Source: Prevotellaceae bacterium (GTDB lineage: Bacteria > Bacteroidota > Bacteroidia > Bacteroidales > UBA932). From it: a stretch of 64,000 nucleotides of DNA. Made by a program: the position numbers and the translations under genes. Shown here one piece after another: positions 1 through 8,701 of the stretch. The notes beneath the pieces are model-generated. The model searched no databases. It was given only the letters and a program-made list of their open reading frames with translations, and was not told the origin of the DNA. The first letter of the stretch is position 1. Each line of letters begins with the position of its first letter. The stretch covers positions 1-64,000 of the forward strand of contig JAISFN010000145.1 of assembly GCA_031263585.1 (NCBI GenBank). The letters are read 5' to 3'.

Positions 1-38
1 ATTAGACTCGTAAATTGGTTAAATATAAATGTTTTTAA

Positions 39-248
39 CCGGTATTTCCACCGAAAACAAATCGTCTCGATCCTTTGGAATATGACAAAGAACGCTATAA
101 GCGCCGAAACGAGGTCGAATGCCTTTTCAGACGCCTCAAAGGCTTTAGAAGGGTATGTACCCATTACGACAAACTTGACATTATATTCCTCAATGTCTTA
201 AATTTAGCCCTGATCGTCGATGCCTTATTTTGTGTGAACACGCCCTAG
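39..248 (+). pseudogene. C-terminal remnant of an IS5-type transposase
   Basis: The open frame ends at a TAG (246-248) and has no start; upstream stops lie at 3-5 and 36-38. The translation contains EYDKERYKRRNEVECLFRRL followed by KGFRRVCTHYDKLDIIFLNV, the signature of the catalytic-Glu C-terminus of IS5/IS4-superfamily DDE transposases. Only about 70 residues remain of a normally 250-450 aa enzyme. The N-terminal part is either decayed or lies outside the window, so this is debris and not an active element. Confidence 0.75.
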
Positions 249-311
249 TAAAGATTTAAGCTGACAGGATTCAAAAAAAGAATATGTAAGGATTAAAAAT
301 AGATTAAACCG

Positions 312-815
312 ATGCCAGCAGGACAAAAAATTATCAGGAACAAATCGAGATTACCGGAATTGGCCGCGATGTAAGGGGACGTATCCAAAGCATGTAAAGT
401 AATGGGATGCGGCCGCGATAGTTGTTACTGCTTCAAGGCGCTGTACGAACGGGGCGGAGAGTTGGCTCTTGCGGAAATATCCTGCAAAAAGCCCATCATC
501 AAAACAGAGTTGAAGTTCGTATTAAACAAGCGGCAGTTGAGCTGGGCATATCCAATCCGGCTCTCGGACAAGTTAGGGTGTCCAACGAGTCAAGGAAACA
601 GGATATTTTGGCTTCACCGGGCGGAGTTCGCAGCATCTGGCAGCGTAACGACATGGAGATCTTTCAAAAACGCCTGAAAGCTTTATCGTCCAAAGTGTCG
701 CAGGAAGGTATCATCCTGTCGGAAGAGCAGGTAGCGGCGCTGGAAAAAGCCAAGGTGGAAAAAGAGACTCACGGAGAAATCGAGGCTCATCATCCCTGCT
801 ATCAAGTCAAGTCAG
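312..815 (+). pseudogene. N-terminal remnant of an HTH/rve-type (IS481-like) transposase
   Basis: Starts at ATG 312 (MPAGQKIIRNKSRLPELAA) but hits an in-frame TAA at 372. The frame then reads GDVSKACKVMGCGRDSCYCF, a winged-HTH segment, until about 505, where it jumps to another frame giving QAAVELGISNPALGQVRVSN, PGGVRSIWQRNDMEIFQKRL and VAALEKAKVEKETHGEIEAH. This order is that of the N-terminal half of IS481-like transposases, before the rve catalytic core. The homology stops near 810 at HHPCYQ. One stop, one frameshift and a truncated core make it non-functional. Confidence 0.7.
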
Positions 816-841
816 GGATGCAGGGACACAATTTGCAAGTA

Positions 842-2113
842 TTATTTTTTGTCGATAATGGTTGCAACGACAGCATCACCCGTAACATTTACCGATGTAC
901 GCAACATATCCAACGGCCGGTCGATTCCTAAAATCAAGGCCAACCCTTCAGCAGGGATTCCAACCGAGGTTAAAACCATTGTCAAAATTACATAGCTGCC
1001 TCCGGGAATGCCGGGAGTACCGATTGACGATAAAACCGTCATGCCGATAATAATCAATATCTGCATCAGGCTAAGGTCGATACCCAATACCTGAGCGATA
1101 AAAAGTACGGCAATTGCCTGGTAGCAACTTGTACCATCCATATTAATGGTAACTCCCACGGGCAGCACAAAGCCTGCCGTCTCCTGCGATACTTCCAAAT
1201 CTTTTTCCACAGCTTCCATAGTTACCGGCAGTGTTGCTGCACTGCTGCTGGTGGTAAAAGCAAACAACTGAACCGGATACATGGCTTTCATAAACTTTTT
1301 CACGTTCATGCTCGTAAAACAACGGATAAGTAAAGGGTAAAAAAAGAGAATCAGGATGAACAAGGCTGCAATTACGGTTAGAAAATAAACCCCCAAAGCC
1401 GAGAAAATACTTAAATCACCTTTAAAATCGGTAAGCAAACCGGCCATTAACGCGGCAACCCCAACTGGAGCAAAGCGGATAATATAATCGACCATGCGGA
1501 GGATTATATCGTTAAGCCCATCGAATAAGTCGAGTACGGGTTTCACCTTAACCGGTAATATGGTAAGTGCTGCAATACCGAAAAAAACAGCGAAAAATAT
1601 TATCTGCAACATTTTCGAATTATCGGATGCCGCCTTGAAAAAATTGTTCGGCACAATATCATCCAGAAAAGCCAGCGGCCCCTGGTTATGGGCTTGTTCG
1701 GCTTCGAGCTTCTTTTCGGATGCAATCGACTGATAATCTTCCTGTATATGGATAATCTGGGTTTTATCAACTAATTTGCCGGGTTTTATTAGTAACCCCA
1801 TGGATACCCCAAGCAACACAGCGATTACTGTAGTACAGATGTAAATTACGATTGTACGCCCACCTATACGCGAAAACTTGCCGATATCCTTTAACCCGAG
1901 GACACCTTTGACAAGCGATATAAAAACCAGCGGTATGGCAATCAGTTGTAACAAGCGGATGAATATCTTGCCCCAGGGGTATATCCAATGTTGCGTAAAT
2001 TGTACCCCCTTTGTAAAATGCAGGGCAATAATGCCGATAGCGATACCTGCAATCATTCCGAGGAGTATTTGTAAATATAGAGGAGTGGTTTCTCTTTTCT
2101 TTTTTTCAAGCAT
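842..2113 (-). CDS. Dicarboxylate/amino-acid:cation symporter (DAACS family)
   Basis: A 423-residue multi-pass inner-membrane transporter of the glutamate/aspartate/C4-dicarboxylate:Na+/H+ symporter family (GltP/DctA type). Visible marks are a first hydrophobic helix after MLEKKKRETTPLYLQIL, the serine-rich re-entrant motif FTTSSSAATLPVT, VGVTINMDGTSCYQA and SSIGTPGIPGG, which form the substrate and cation sites. I start it at the ATG at 2111-2113 and not 36 nt upstream, because a TAnnTTTG promoter element lies at 2131-2138, inside the longer reading. The exact substrate cannot be told from sequence. It follows the glycogen genes on the same strand but is 318 bp away with its own promoter, so a functional link is not implied. 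Confidence 0.88.
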   Translation of the reverse strand: MLEKKKRETTPLYLQILLGMIAGIAIGIIALHFTKGVQFTQHWIYPWGKIFIRLLQLIAIPLVFISLVKGVLGLKDIGKFSRIGGRTIVIYICTTVIAVLLGVSMGLLIKPGKLVDKTQIIHIQEDYQSIASEKKLEAEQAHNQGPLAFLDDIVPNNFFKAASDNSKMLQIIFFAVFFGIAALTILPVKVKPVLDLFDGLNDIILRMVDYIIRFAPVGVAALMAGLLTDFKGDLSIFSALGVYFLTVIAALFILILFFYPLLIRCFTSMNVKKFMKAMYPVQLFAFTTSSSAATLPVTMEAVEKDLEVSQETAGFVLPVGVTINMDGTSCYQAIAVLFIAQVLGIDLSLMQILIIIGMTVLSSIGTPGIPGGSYVILTMVLTSVGIPAEGLALILGIDRPLDMLRTSVNVTGDAVVATIIDKK

Positions 2114-2130
2114 AGGGGTTATGTTTTTTA

Positions 2131-2138
2131 CAAAGGTA
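2131..2138 (-). promoter_or_regulatory. Candidate -7 element (TACCTTTG) of the symporter gene
   Basis: On the minus strand TACCTTTG matches the Bacteroidetes -7 consensus TAnnTTTG and lies 17-25 nt before the chosen ATG. No convincing -33 TTTG is seen at the usual 19-21 nt spacing, so the call is tentative. Confidence 0.45.
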
Positions 2139-2190
2139 AAAGAAAACACTTAAAATCTGAATAACCGAATAGTTGAAAGTTGAAAATGGC

Positions 2191-2219
2191 ATCACGTATC
2201 ATGATATGCGACACACGAC
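2191..2219. repeat. 29-bp intergenic repeat, copy 1
   Basis: This stretch (ending ATGATATGCGACACACGAC) is found again in inverted orientation at 12197-12225 with about 25 of 29 positions identical. Both copies are flanked by a TTGAAAGTTGA-type segment. The copies sit in the gaps at the two ends of the glycogen gene block. Confidence 0.6.
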
Positions 2220-2431
2220 AAATCCCTCTGTTGTAAGGATTGGAGGGATTTCACCCTTCATCATTAACAAATTATCCTAAAAACGAGTGAACATACATGC
2301 CCACTCGTTAAGTTAATACATTATCACGCTTTTAAAATCTTAAATCACTTTATACTATATAATCTTACAAGTTATTATAATAATTATTACCAGTAAATTA
2401 TCAACTATCAATTAACAATCACATAATACGA

Positions 2432-5400
2432 TTATGCCCATTTTACCAAGCAAAAATCTTGCCGGTGTGGTAATCGAGGGTTTTTTATGTAAATGCGTAT
2501 GCCGACCGACAATATACCCGTATTTTCGGGAATATATTTTAGCGAATAGATAGCAATGCTGCCCTCGTGTGATATACACTCAAATCCTTTCTGAGCTATT
2601 ATCTTCATCTCGCCGTTTACCAATTGTTCGGCCAGTACAAATTCAACACCAACCTCATCGGGTCGTAACAAGCCCAATGTCATCACAACTTCGGTTTCGT
2701 ATTCTCCACCCAACAAAATAGGCTCTTTGGTAATGCTGGGTTGGCGTACCGATATTACCTCAACACTGTCCCACTCTCGTAACACCTTGCGTTTCCATTG
2801 TGCAAGGTCTTTAGCTTCCTGGTAATCGTTTGCAGCCATTTTTTTATGGCGTTTTTCCAGTTTATAGTAAAAGCGCTCCTCGTAATCGGTTAACATTCTG
2901 TTTGTCGTAAAGTTGGATGCAACTTTATCTATCGAGTTTTTAATGCGTTGTACCCATTCTTCCGGAATATTGTTCTGCGTATTCCGTTTGTAAAACAAGG
3001 GGGCAATTTCGTTATCAATAACGCTATATATGGTTTCGGCATCCAGTTCGTTCTGGAAATCATCATTTTCATACATGCGCTCCATCGGCAATGCCCATCC
3101 GGCATCGGGTTTATACCCTTCAACCCACCAGCCATCGAGTACGCTAAAGTGCATAACTCCGTTCATCACGGCTTTCTCGCCGCTGGTTCCCGAAGCCTCT
3201 TGCGGACGTGTAGGTGTATTTAACCAGATATCGACACCTTGAACCAGTTTCCGGGCAAGGTTCATATCGTAATTTTCGAGGAAAATTATTTTTCCCAAAA
3301 ATTGCGGATATTTCGAAATTTCGATAATGCGCTTGATTAAATCCTGCCCTGCCTTATCGGCAGGGTGTGCTTTCCCTGCAAAAATAAATTGTACGGGATG
3401 AGCAGGATGATTAACAATTTCGTTTAACGTATCAAGGTTTTTGAATAACAAATGGGCACGTTTATAGGTGGCAAAACGCCGTGCAAAACCAATGGTTAAT
3501 TTTTTACTGTCGATTGTTTCGAGTATTTCAACAATTTCGCGGGGGGTATAATAGTTAACCCCTTTTTTATCCGTTAGCCGACGTTTTATATGACTTATCA
3601 GGCTTTCACGCAACTCATTACGTATTTTCCATATCTCGCCATTATCCACGTCTTGTATCTTTTTAAACACGGCCTTGTCATAATGGTGGTTTGCAAAGCC
3701 TTCGCCAAATTCACGTTCATACAGTTCTTTCCACTGTCTGGCTGTCCATGTGGGGTAATGCACACCGTTTGTAACATAACTTATGTGCAATTCGCCAGGT
3801 AAACATCCGGGATACATACCGCTAAACATTTCGCGCGACACTTCACTGTGCAACCAGCTTACACCATTGACTTCCTGTGAAAGATTCAGCGCCAAATTGC
3901 TCATCGAGAATTTTTCGCCAGGATTATCGGGGTGTACACGTCCGAGTCCTATCAGTCGTTCCCACGAAATTTGGAAACGTTCGGGGTAATGCGATATGTA
4001 TTTGCGCAACAAACCCTCGTCAAAGGCATCGTGCCCTGCCGGAACAGGTGTATGTGTTGTAAACAGCGATGACGAACGGACTACTTCTTTTGCCTCATCA
4101 AACGATATATTTTTGTCAACCATTAACTGATGAATCCGCTCAAGTCCTATAAATGCCGCGTGCCCCTCGTTACAGTGGTAAACATCGGCGCGTACGCCCA
4201 ATTTTTGCATGACACGTATACCGCCTACACCCAGCAGCAATTCCTGTTTCAACCGGTTTTCCCAGTCACCGCCATACAGGTGATGGGTAATTGTACGGTC
4301 TTCGGGGGTATTTTCTTCAATATCGGTATCTAGCAAATACAACTCAACACGTCCTACACTGGCACACCAGAGGTGGGCTTTCAGCATGCGCCCCGGGAAA
4401 GCTATCTCGATAGTTACCCAGTTCCCATGCTCGTCGCGTACCGGTGTTACGGGAATTTTGTCGAATTGTTGCTGTTCGTAGATGGGTACCTGATCTCCGG
4501 CTGCCGATAAGCGTTGTGTAAAATAGCCGTAACGGTACAATAACCCGACACCTATAATATGAGTACCCTTATCGCTGGCCTCTTTCAGATAATCGCCCGC
4601 CAAGATACCCAAACCGCCGGAGTAAATTTTGAGCGAATTATGCAAGCCGTACTCCATGCTGAAATATGCAATAAAAGGATGTTGCATGTCTTTCTTCTTG
4701 CTCATGTAATCCTCAAAACGAGCATAAACCCTGTTAAGACGGACTACAAATTCCTTGTCTTTTTCAAGCTCCTGGTAACGCTGGTACGATATCATATCCA
4801 GCATTTGTATCGGGTTATATTCGGCGCGTTTCCAACAGCAATTATCTATCGAGTCGAATAAATCAATGGCATCCTGATTCCAGCACCACCACAAATTTCT
4901 TGAGAGCTTGTCTAACGGAACCAAGTTTTCGGGTAAAGTACGCCGTACAAGAATTTGCGACCAGTTCGGTGTTGTATCGCCCGACATCGACTGGGTATAC
5001 GACATGATTTCTTCGGGCGCTTTAAAATCGTTGTCCTTATAACGTTCCGATACTTTTTCCAAAGCAATATCATAGGCTTTTTGGTAATATTCGATTAAAT
5101 TATCCCAAAGGGCTGTGCGTGAAATGTCGTAAGCATTTTCTTTAGCTTGCTGATACTCGCTTTTGAGCATTTTGGACTGCTTAAGGATACGCGCTGCAAT
5201 TTTTTCAACAACAATATTGTCGTTCGTATCGGTACGGTCGATAATGGATATGCCCGGGCGCACCCCTTCGTAATGTGTTTTTACCCATAGCCCAAAACCT
5301 GCCAAGGTTGTTGTAATTGTCGGAACTTTAAAGGCCAAACTTTCGAGGGGCGTATATCCCCACGGTTCGTAATACGACGGAAATACCGACAAATCGAGCG

Positions 5401-6688
5401 CCGCTAGCATGTCGTAATACTGAACATCGAAAATTCCATCGTTACCGTTAAGGTACGAGGGTGCAAAAAATATTTTCACCTTGTCGTTTTTCGTATTCTC
5501 CAGCTTATTCGCCTTGATACGATTTAATACCGGATCGAATTGGGGATCGTACAAATTGTGGGTAAGATAGGGGTTTGCCAAAGGCTTCCTCTCATCTTGC
5601 GGTATCTCCAGATTTGCAATTAATTCTTTCGAAGCGCCGAGATGCCCTGCCGGAACCAAGATAAAGGCCACAACTTCCCGTGTTAGTTCTTCGCTTTGGT
5701 TCAATTTCCCAAGAGCATCAATAAGGACATCAATTCCTTTGTTTTTAAATTCGTACCGCCCGCCAATGCCTACCAAAAGCGTATCATTGCTTAACAATGT
5801 ACCCAATATAGCCTCGGCAACATCAATAAATTTTTTGCGGTGTTTTTTCTGTTCGTCAATAAAAGCCTGGTCGTTTACGGCAACCAGATCCTGAAAACCG
5901 TTCGGTGTAACAATATCTACAGGTTTTGAAAGGAAATGCTCGCACTCTTTGGCTGTTATGTCGCTTACAGTGGTAAAAACATCCGAAGCTTGTGCGGTTA
6001 TTTTTTCAAGCGATTGTTTCGATATCACGCTAAAATCACGGGCAACATTGTCGGGATTATAGCTGGCAAGTTTATCGTATAACGGGAGGTTGTTGCCTGC
6101 AATGCAACGGCCTAGCACCGTGGCATGTGTTGTAAAGGCGCAACCTACCTGGGGCATGTACTGCCGCAAATAAAGCAAACCTGCCCCCGTCATCCATTCA
6201 TGGAACTGGGCAATGATACGGTCGCGAAAAGAACAATGGAAACGGACATAACTTTCGATTACCTTACCCGATGCATACCCAAACAAAGCCGGTTCGATGT
6301 AATCCCATTGTCCTGAAATGGAATCGAGTTTATATTGCTCCCATAAAGATTTGAATATATTGTCTTTTTCCGAAAAAAATGTTGTAAAATCAACTAAAAT
6401 AACAATCGTCTTTCCGGATATATTCCATTTTCCGGTACGTATTCTCAATCCCTCCTGAGCAGCCTTTGTTTTCCAGGCTTTCATCAAATGTACTTCTTCG
6501 ATAAACTCAGGGTTGGCCTCATTTTCTTTCAACACATCGGGACCGATGAGTATATGTGCATTTTTTAACAGTTTTGCTTGGCAGGATGCTTTTGTAGAAA
6601 TAACCGTGTGTATTCCTCCTACTTTGTTACATACTTCCCAACTAACTTCAAATAAATAATCGGGGATGCGTAATTTTTCGTCTTGCAT
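2432..6688 (-). CDS. Fused glycogen synthase (GT3-like) / alpha-glucan phosphorylase (GT35)
   Basis: A 1418-aa cytoplasmic bifunctional enzyme. Residues ~1-560 form a GT-B glycogen synthase of the eukaryotic/GT3 type: YLFEVSWEVCNKVGGIHTVI near residue 12 and the EPWGYTPLE motif near 438, which binds the nucleotide sugar. Residues ~585-620 match the DUF3417 region preceding GT35 (LSRNLWWCWNQDA). Residues ~620-1290 are the phosphorylase, with IAYFSMEYGLHNSLKIYSGG and the pyridoxal-phosphate site EASGTSGEKAVMNG, whose lysine is Lys1172. The last ~130 residues look like a beta-sandwich. One half would extend glucan chains and the other would release glucose-1-phosphate. Fusions of this kind are known in Bacteroidales. 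It is the last gene of the glycogen cluster in transcription order. Confidence 0.92.
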   Translation of the reverse strand: MQDEKLRIPDYLFEVSWEVCNKVGGIHTVISTKASCQAKLLKNAHILIGPDVLKENEANPEFIEEVHLMKAWKTKAAQEGLRIRTGKWNISGKTIVILVDFTTFFSEKDNIFKSLWEQYKLDSISGQWDYIEPALFGYASGKVIESYVRFHCSFRDRIIAQFHEWMTGAGLLYLRQYMPQVGCAFTTHATVLGRCIAGNNLPLYDKLASYNPDNVARDFSVISKQSLEKITAQASDVFTTVSDITAKECEHFLSKPVDIVTPNGFQDLVAVNDQAFIDEQKKHRKKFIDVAEAILGTLLSNDTLLVGIGGRYEFKNKGIDVLIDALGKLNQSEELTREVVAFILVPAGHLGASKELIANLEIPQDERKPLANPYLTHNLYDPQFDPVLNRIKANKLENTKNDKVKIFFAPSYLNGNDGIFDVQYYDMLAALDLSVFPSYYEPWGYTPLESLAFKVPTITTTLAGFGLWVKTHYEGVRPGISIIDRTDTNDNIVVEKIAARILKQSKMLKSEYQQAKENAYDISRTALWDNLIEYYQKAYDIALEKVSERYKDNDFKAPEEIMSYTQSMSGDTTPNWSQILVRRTLPENLVPLDKLSRNLWWCWNQDAIDLFDSIDNCCWKRAEYNPIQMLDMISYQRYQELEKDKEFVVRLNRVYARFEDYMSKKKDMQHPFIAYFSMEYGLHNSLKIYSGGLGILAGDYLKEASDKGTHIIGVGLLYRYGYFTQRLSAAGDQVPIYEQQQFDKIPVTPVRDEHGNWVTIEIAFPGRMLKAHLWCASVGRVELYLLDTDIEENTPEDRTITHHLYGGDWENRLKQELLLGVGGIRVMQKLGVRADVYHCNEGHAAFIGLERIHQLMVDKNISFDEAKEVVRSSSLFTTHTPVPAGHDAFDEGLLRKYISHYPERFQISWERLIGLGRVHPDNPGEKFSMSNLALNLSQEVNGVSWLHSEVSREMFSGMYPGCLPGELHISYVTNGVHYPTWTARQWKELYEREFGEGFANHHYDKAVFKKIQDVDNGEIWKIRNELRESLISHIKRRLTDKKGVNYYTPREIVEILETIDSKKLTIGFARRFATYKRAHLLFKNLDTLNEIVNHPAHPVQFIFAGKAHPADKAGQDLIKRIIEISKYPQFLGKIIFLENYDMNLARKLVQGVDIWLNTPTRPQEASGTSGEKAVMNGVMHFSVLDGWWVEGYKPDAGWALPMERMYENDDFQNELDAETIYSVIDNEIAPLFYKRNTQNNIPEEWVQRIKNSIDKVASNFTTNRMLTDYEERFYYKLEKRHKKMAANDYQEAKDLAQWKRKVLREWDSVEVISVRQPSITKEPILLGGEYETEVVMTLGLLRPDEVGVEFVLAEQLVNGEMKIIAQKGFECISHEGSIAIYSLKYIPENTGILSVGIRIYIKNPRLPHRQDFCLVKWA

Positions 6689-6818
6689 AATGAATATATA
6701 TTGATAATTTAATATTGTGGTCGGTCGATTATTTTGAAAATATATTCATCTGAAAAACAAAACAATCGGCAACTCAAATAATTCTTCCTTATGTTTACAT
6801 GGAAATATAAAAACAACC

Positions 6819-6851
6819 AAAGCCACAGTTTAGTTTTTATACCGTGACTTT
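6819..6851 (-). terminator. Possible terminator after the GH57 gene
   Basis: On the minus strand a 10-bp stem with two G.U pairs (arms at 6842-6851 and 6819-6828) lies 30-60 nt downstream of the GH57 stop, followed by a T-rich run. It fits an intrinsic terminator separating the GH57 gene from the synthase/phosphorylase gene. Confidence 0.4.
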
Positions 6852-6880
6852 GTTTGTTAAAAACTTCAGCGTAAAGCCAA

Positions 6881-8503
6881 CTATTTTTTTGCAGTTTTTT
6901 TAGTTGCGGGTTTAGCTGTTGTTGCTTTTTTGGCTGGACTGACTTTTTTAGCAACAGGCTTAGCTGTTGTTGCCTTTTTAGCCGGAGCGGCGGCTTTTTT
7001 AACGGTAGGCTTAGCTGTTGTTACTTTTTTAGTCGGAGCGGCGGCCTTTTTAACGGCAGGTTTGGCTGTTGTTGCTTTTTTAGGCGGAACTTTTTTCTCT
7101 TCTTTCTTTGCTGCTACTTTCTTTTTTGCAGCTTCTTTCTTTGCAACTCCAGGAAGTGGTCCTTCTTTTGCCAGGTCTGCCAATGTTGTTCTTTTTGCCA
7201 TTTCTAAACTTTTTTTGATTTGTAATGAAGAATTACTAATTTGATTTGTGGATGCAAAGTTGGAAAAATTTTCAACATTTTTTTCATTTTTCAGCTCCGT
7301 ATCGATTTTTTTATCAACAAGTTTATTAACACGGATAAGAAAATCGCTTACGATGTTCATATAATTAATGTACGCCTCGTAAGGATTGGCATAGGGATTG
7401 AAGTATTTATGCACGTTTCCGTCGGAGAAAAATTTTGTACACATATAATAAAAATGGTCGCTTGCCTGTAATCTTCTCCAATCTGTCATCAGTTCCTCAT
7501 CATTCAACTCCGCAATAACATCGCCGTATTCATATATCGAATTAAAGGCATCGTCCTGCAATTCGTTTCCTACCCATGCGCTTAAATCGCGCTCTTCGTC
7601 TGCCCACGAGATAGCGAAAGGCACGTGTATCGGCGCTACCGGCTGATGTTTTTTTGCAGCTTCGCATGGTGTCAGGAATTCGAAATTTGTTGATGAAAAA
7701 ACTTTTTCGGGTAAATAGCGCATAAACTCGAAAATGCCCGTCTCGCGCCGCTGATGTTCGCCGAAAGTTTCGTAATCCATAAAAATATTTACAATTTCTT
7801 CTTTCGGGTCAAGCTCTTTTAACCACCCCACATATTTTTCGGAGGTAACAGGCCATTCTGACCACGCACGGTCGGAAAAGCGAAACGAAATATCGTCGCT
7901 TAAGCGGAAATTGCGCAGCAATACTTTTAACCGAGAGTTGATGGAATTGGTGTACATATAGTTCGGGCTTTTCCATCCTAGTACGTGTTTGGCTCCCTCG
8001 GTAAGCATGGTTGTGAATCCCATACCGGCTACTTTGACCCCTATCTCGTCGGAATAAATCAACTCGGTTAAGCGGAAAGTCGTAGGTTTTTGCCCGAAAT
8101 ACCATTCGATTAACTGGCTGTGCAAAGCAACCTGGCGCTCGAATTCGGCCACGTCTTTTAAAACGGCCAGCGAGTGGGCATACGTTTCGCATAAAAACTC
8201 GACGCACCCTGTAGCGGCAAGTTCCCTGAAGCTATCGAGGGCTTCGGGGGCGTATAATTCCATTTGTTCAATTGCCTGCCCTGTTATCGAAAATGCAAGT
8301 TTAAACTGTTTGCCGTATTCTTTTATCAATTGCAGCAATAGTTTATTCATGGGGGTATAACAACGTTCCGCAATTTTACGCATAATGGAACGGTTGTTAA
8401 ACTCATCGTAATACTGGTGGCTGCTTCCAATGTCAAAAAAGCGGTAACGACGCAAACGAAACGGTTGGTGTACCTGGAAATAAAAACATAACGTCTTTTT
8501 CAT
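6881..8503 (-). CDS. GH57 alpha-amylase-type glycoside hydrolase with a histone-H1-like tail
   Basis: A 540-aa protein. Residues 1-~410 are a GH57 catalytic domain acting on alpha-glucans: the HQP motif in FQVHQPFRLR near residue 11, candidate nucleophile Glu147 (FRLTELIYSDEIG) and candidate acid Asp243 (FMDYETFGEHQ). No signal peptide is seen, so it acts on intracellular glycogen. Residues ~435-540 are a low-complexity tail of Lys, Ala, Pro and Thr, with 16-17-residue repeats of the KKATTAKPAVKKAAAP type, like bacterial histone-H1-like proteins. Homologous Bacteroidetes GH57 enzymes end near 460 aa, so the tail is an addition or an expanded end. Met435 (codon at 7199-7201) could be an internal start giving the basic tail alone. 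The gene sits between the GT and the synthase/phosphorylase gene. Confidence 0.88.
   Translation of the reverse strand: MKKTLCFYFQVHQPFRLRRYRFFDIGSSHQYYDEFNNRSIMRKIAERCYTPMNKLLLQLIKEYGKQFKLAFSITGQAIEQMELYAPEALDSFRELAATGCVEFLCETYAHSLAVLKDVAEFERQVALHSQLIEWYFGQKPTTFRLTELIYSDEIGVKVAGMGFTTMLTEGAKHVLGWKSPNYMYTNSINSRLKVLLRNFRLSDDISFRFSDRAWSEWPVTSEKYVGWLKELDPKEEIVNIFMDYETFGEHQRRETGIFEFMRYLPEKVFSSTNFEFLTPCEAAKKHQPVAPIHVPFAISWADEERDLSAWVGNELQDDAFNSIYEYGDVIAELNDEELMTDWRRLQASDHFYYMCTKFFSDGNVHKYFNPYANPYEAYINYMNIVSDFLIRVNKLVDKKIDTELKNEKNVENFSNFASTNQISNSSLQIKKSLEMAKRTTLADLAKEGPLPGVAKKEAAKKKVAAKKEEKKVPPKKATTAKPAVKKAAAPTKKVTTAKPTVKKAAAPAKKATTAKPVAKKVSPAKKATTAKPATKKTAKK
6915..7090. repeat. 51-bp tandem repeat encoding the basic tail
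   Basis: Units beginning GCTGTTGTT on the plus strand start at 6915, 6963, 7014 and 7065, so the periods are 48, 51 and 51 bp. Each codes for one Lys/Ala/Pro/Thr unit of the GH57 tail. Unit number is open to change by recombination. Confidence 0.75.
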
Positions 8504-8701
8504 ATTTTTTATTATTTATTTACCGATCTGTATGTATAAAATATTTACTTGCCGGGGTTATCAGTTTTCTCAAGATTTATACGAGTACGATCTGCTAAAA
8601 TCGATAAATACCCTCATCTACAAAACAACTATATAGACTTATGTATAGTATAATAGTCATTATTATCAGGATGTTTACGATAATCAATATGCAATTATCA
8701 A

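Noticed and set aside
842-931. C-terminal extension of the 422-931 plus-strand frame
   Set aside because: Beyond about 815 it reads the antisense of the symporter gene; transposase homology has ended.
6930-7244. Plus-strand hydrophobic 104-codon frame
   Set aside because: It is the antisense reading of the Lys/Ala/Pro tail of the GH57 gene; its membrane-like look comes from complementing lysine and alanine codons.
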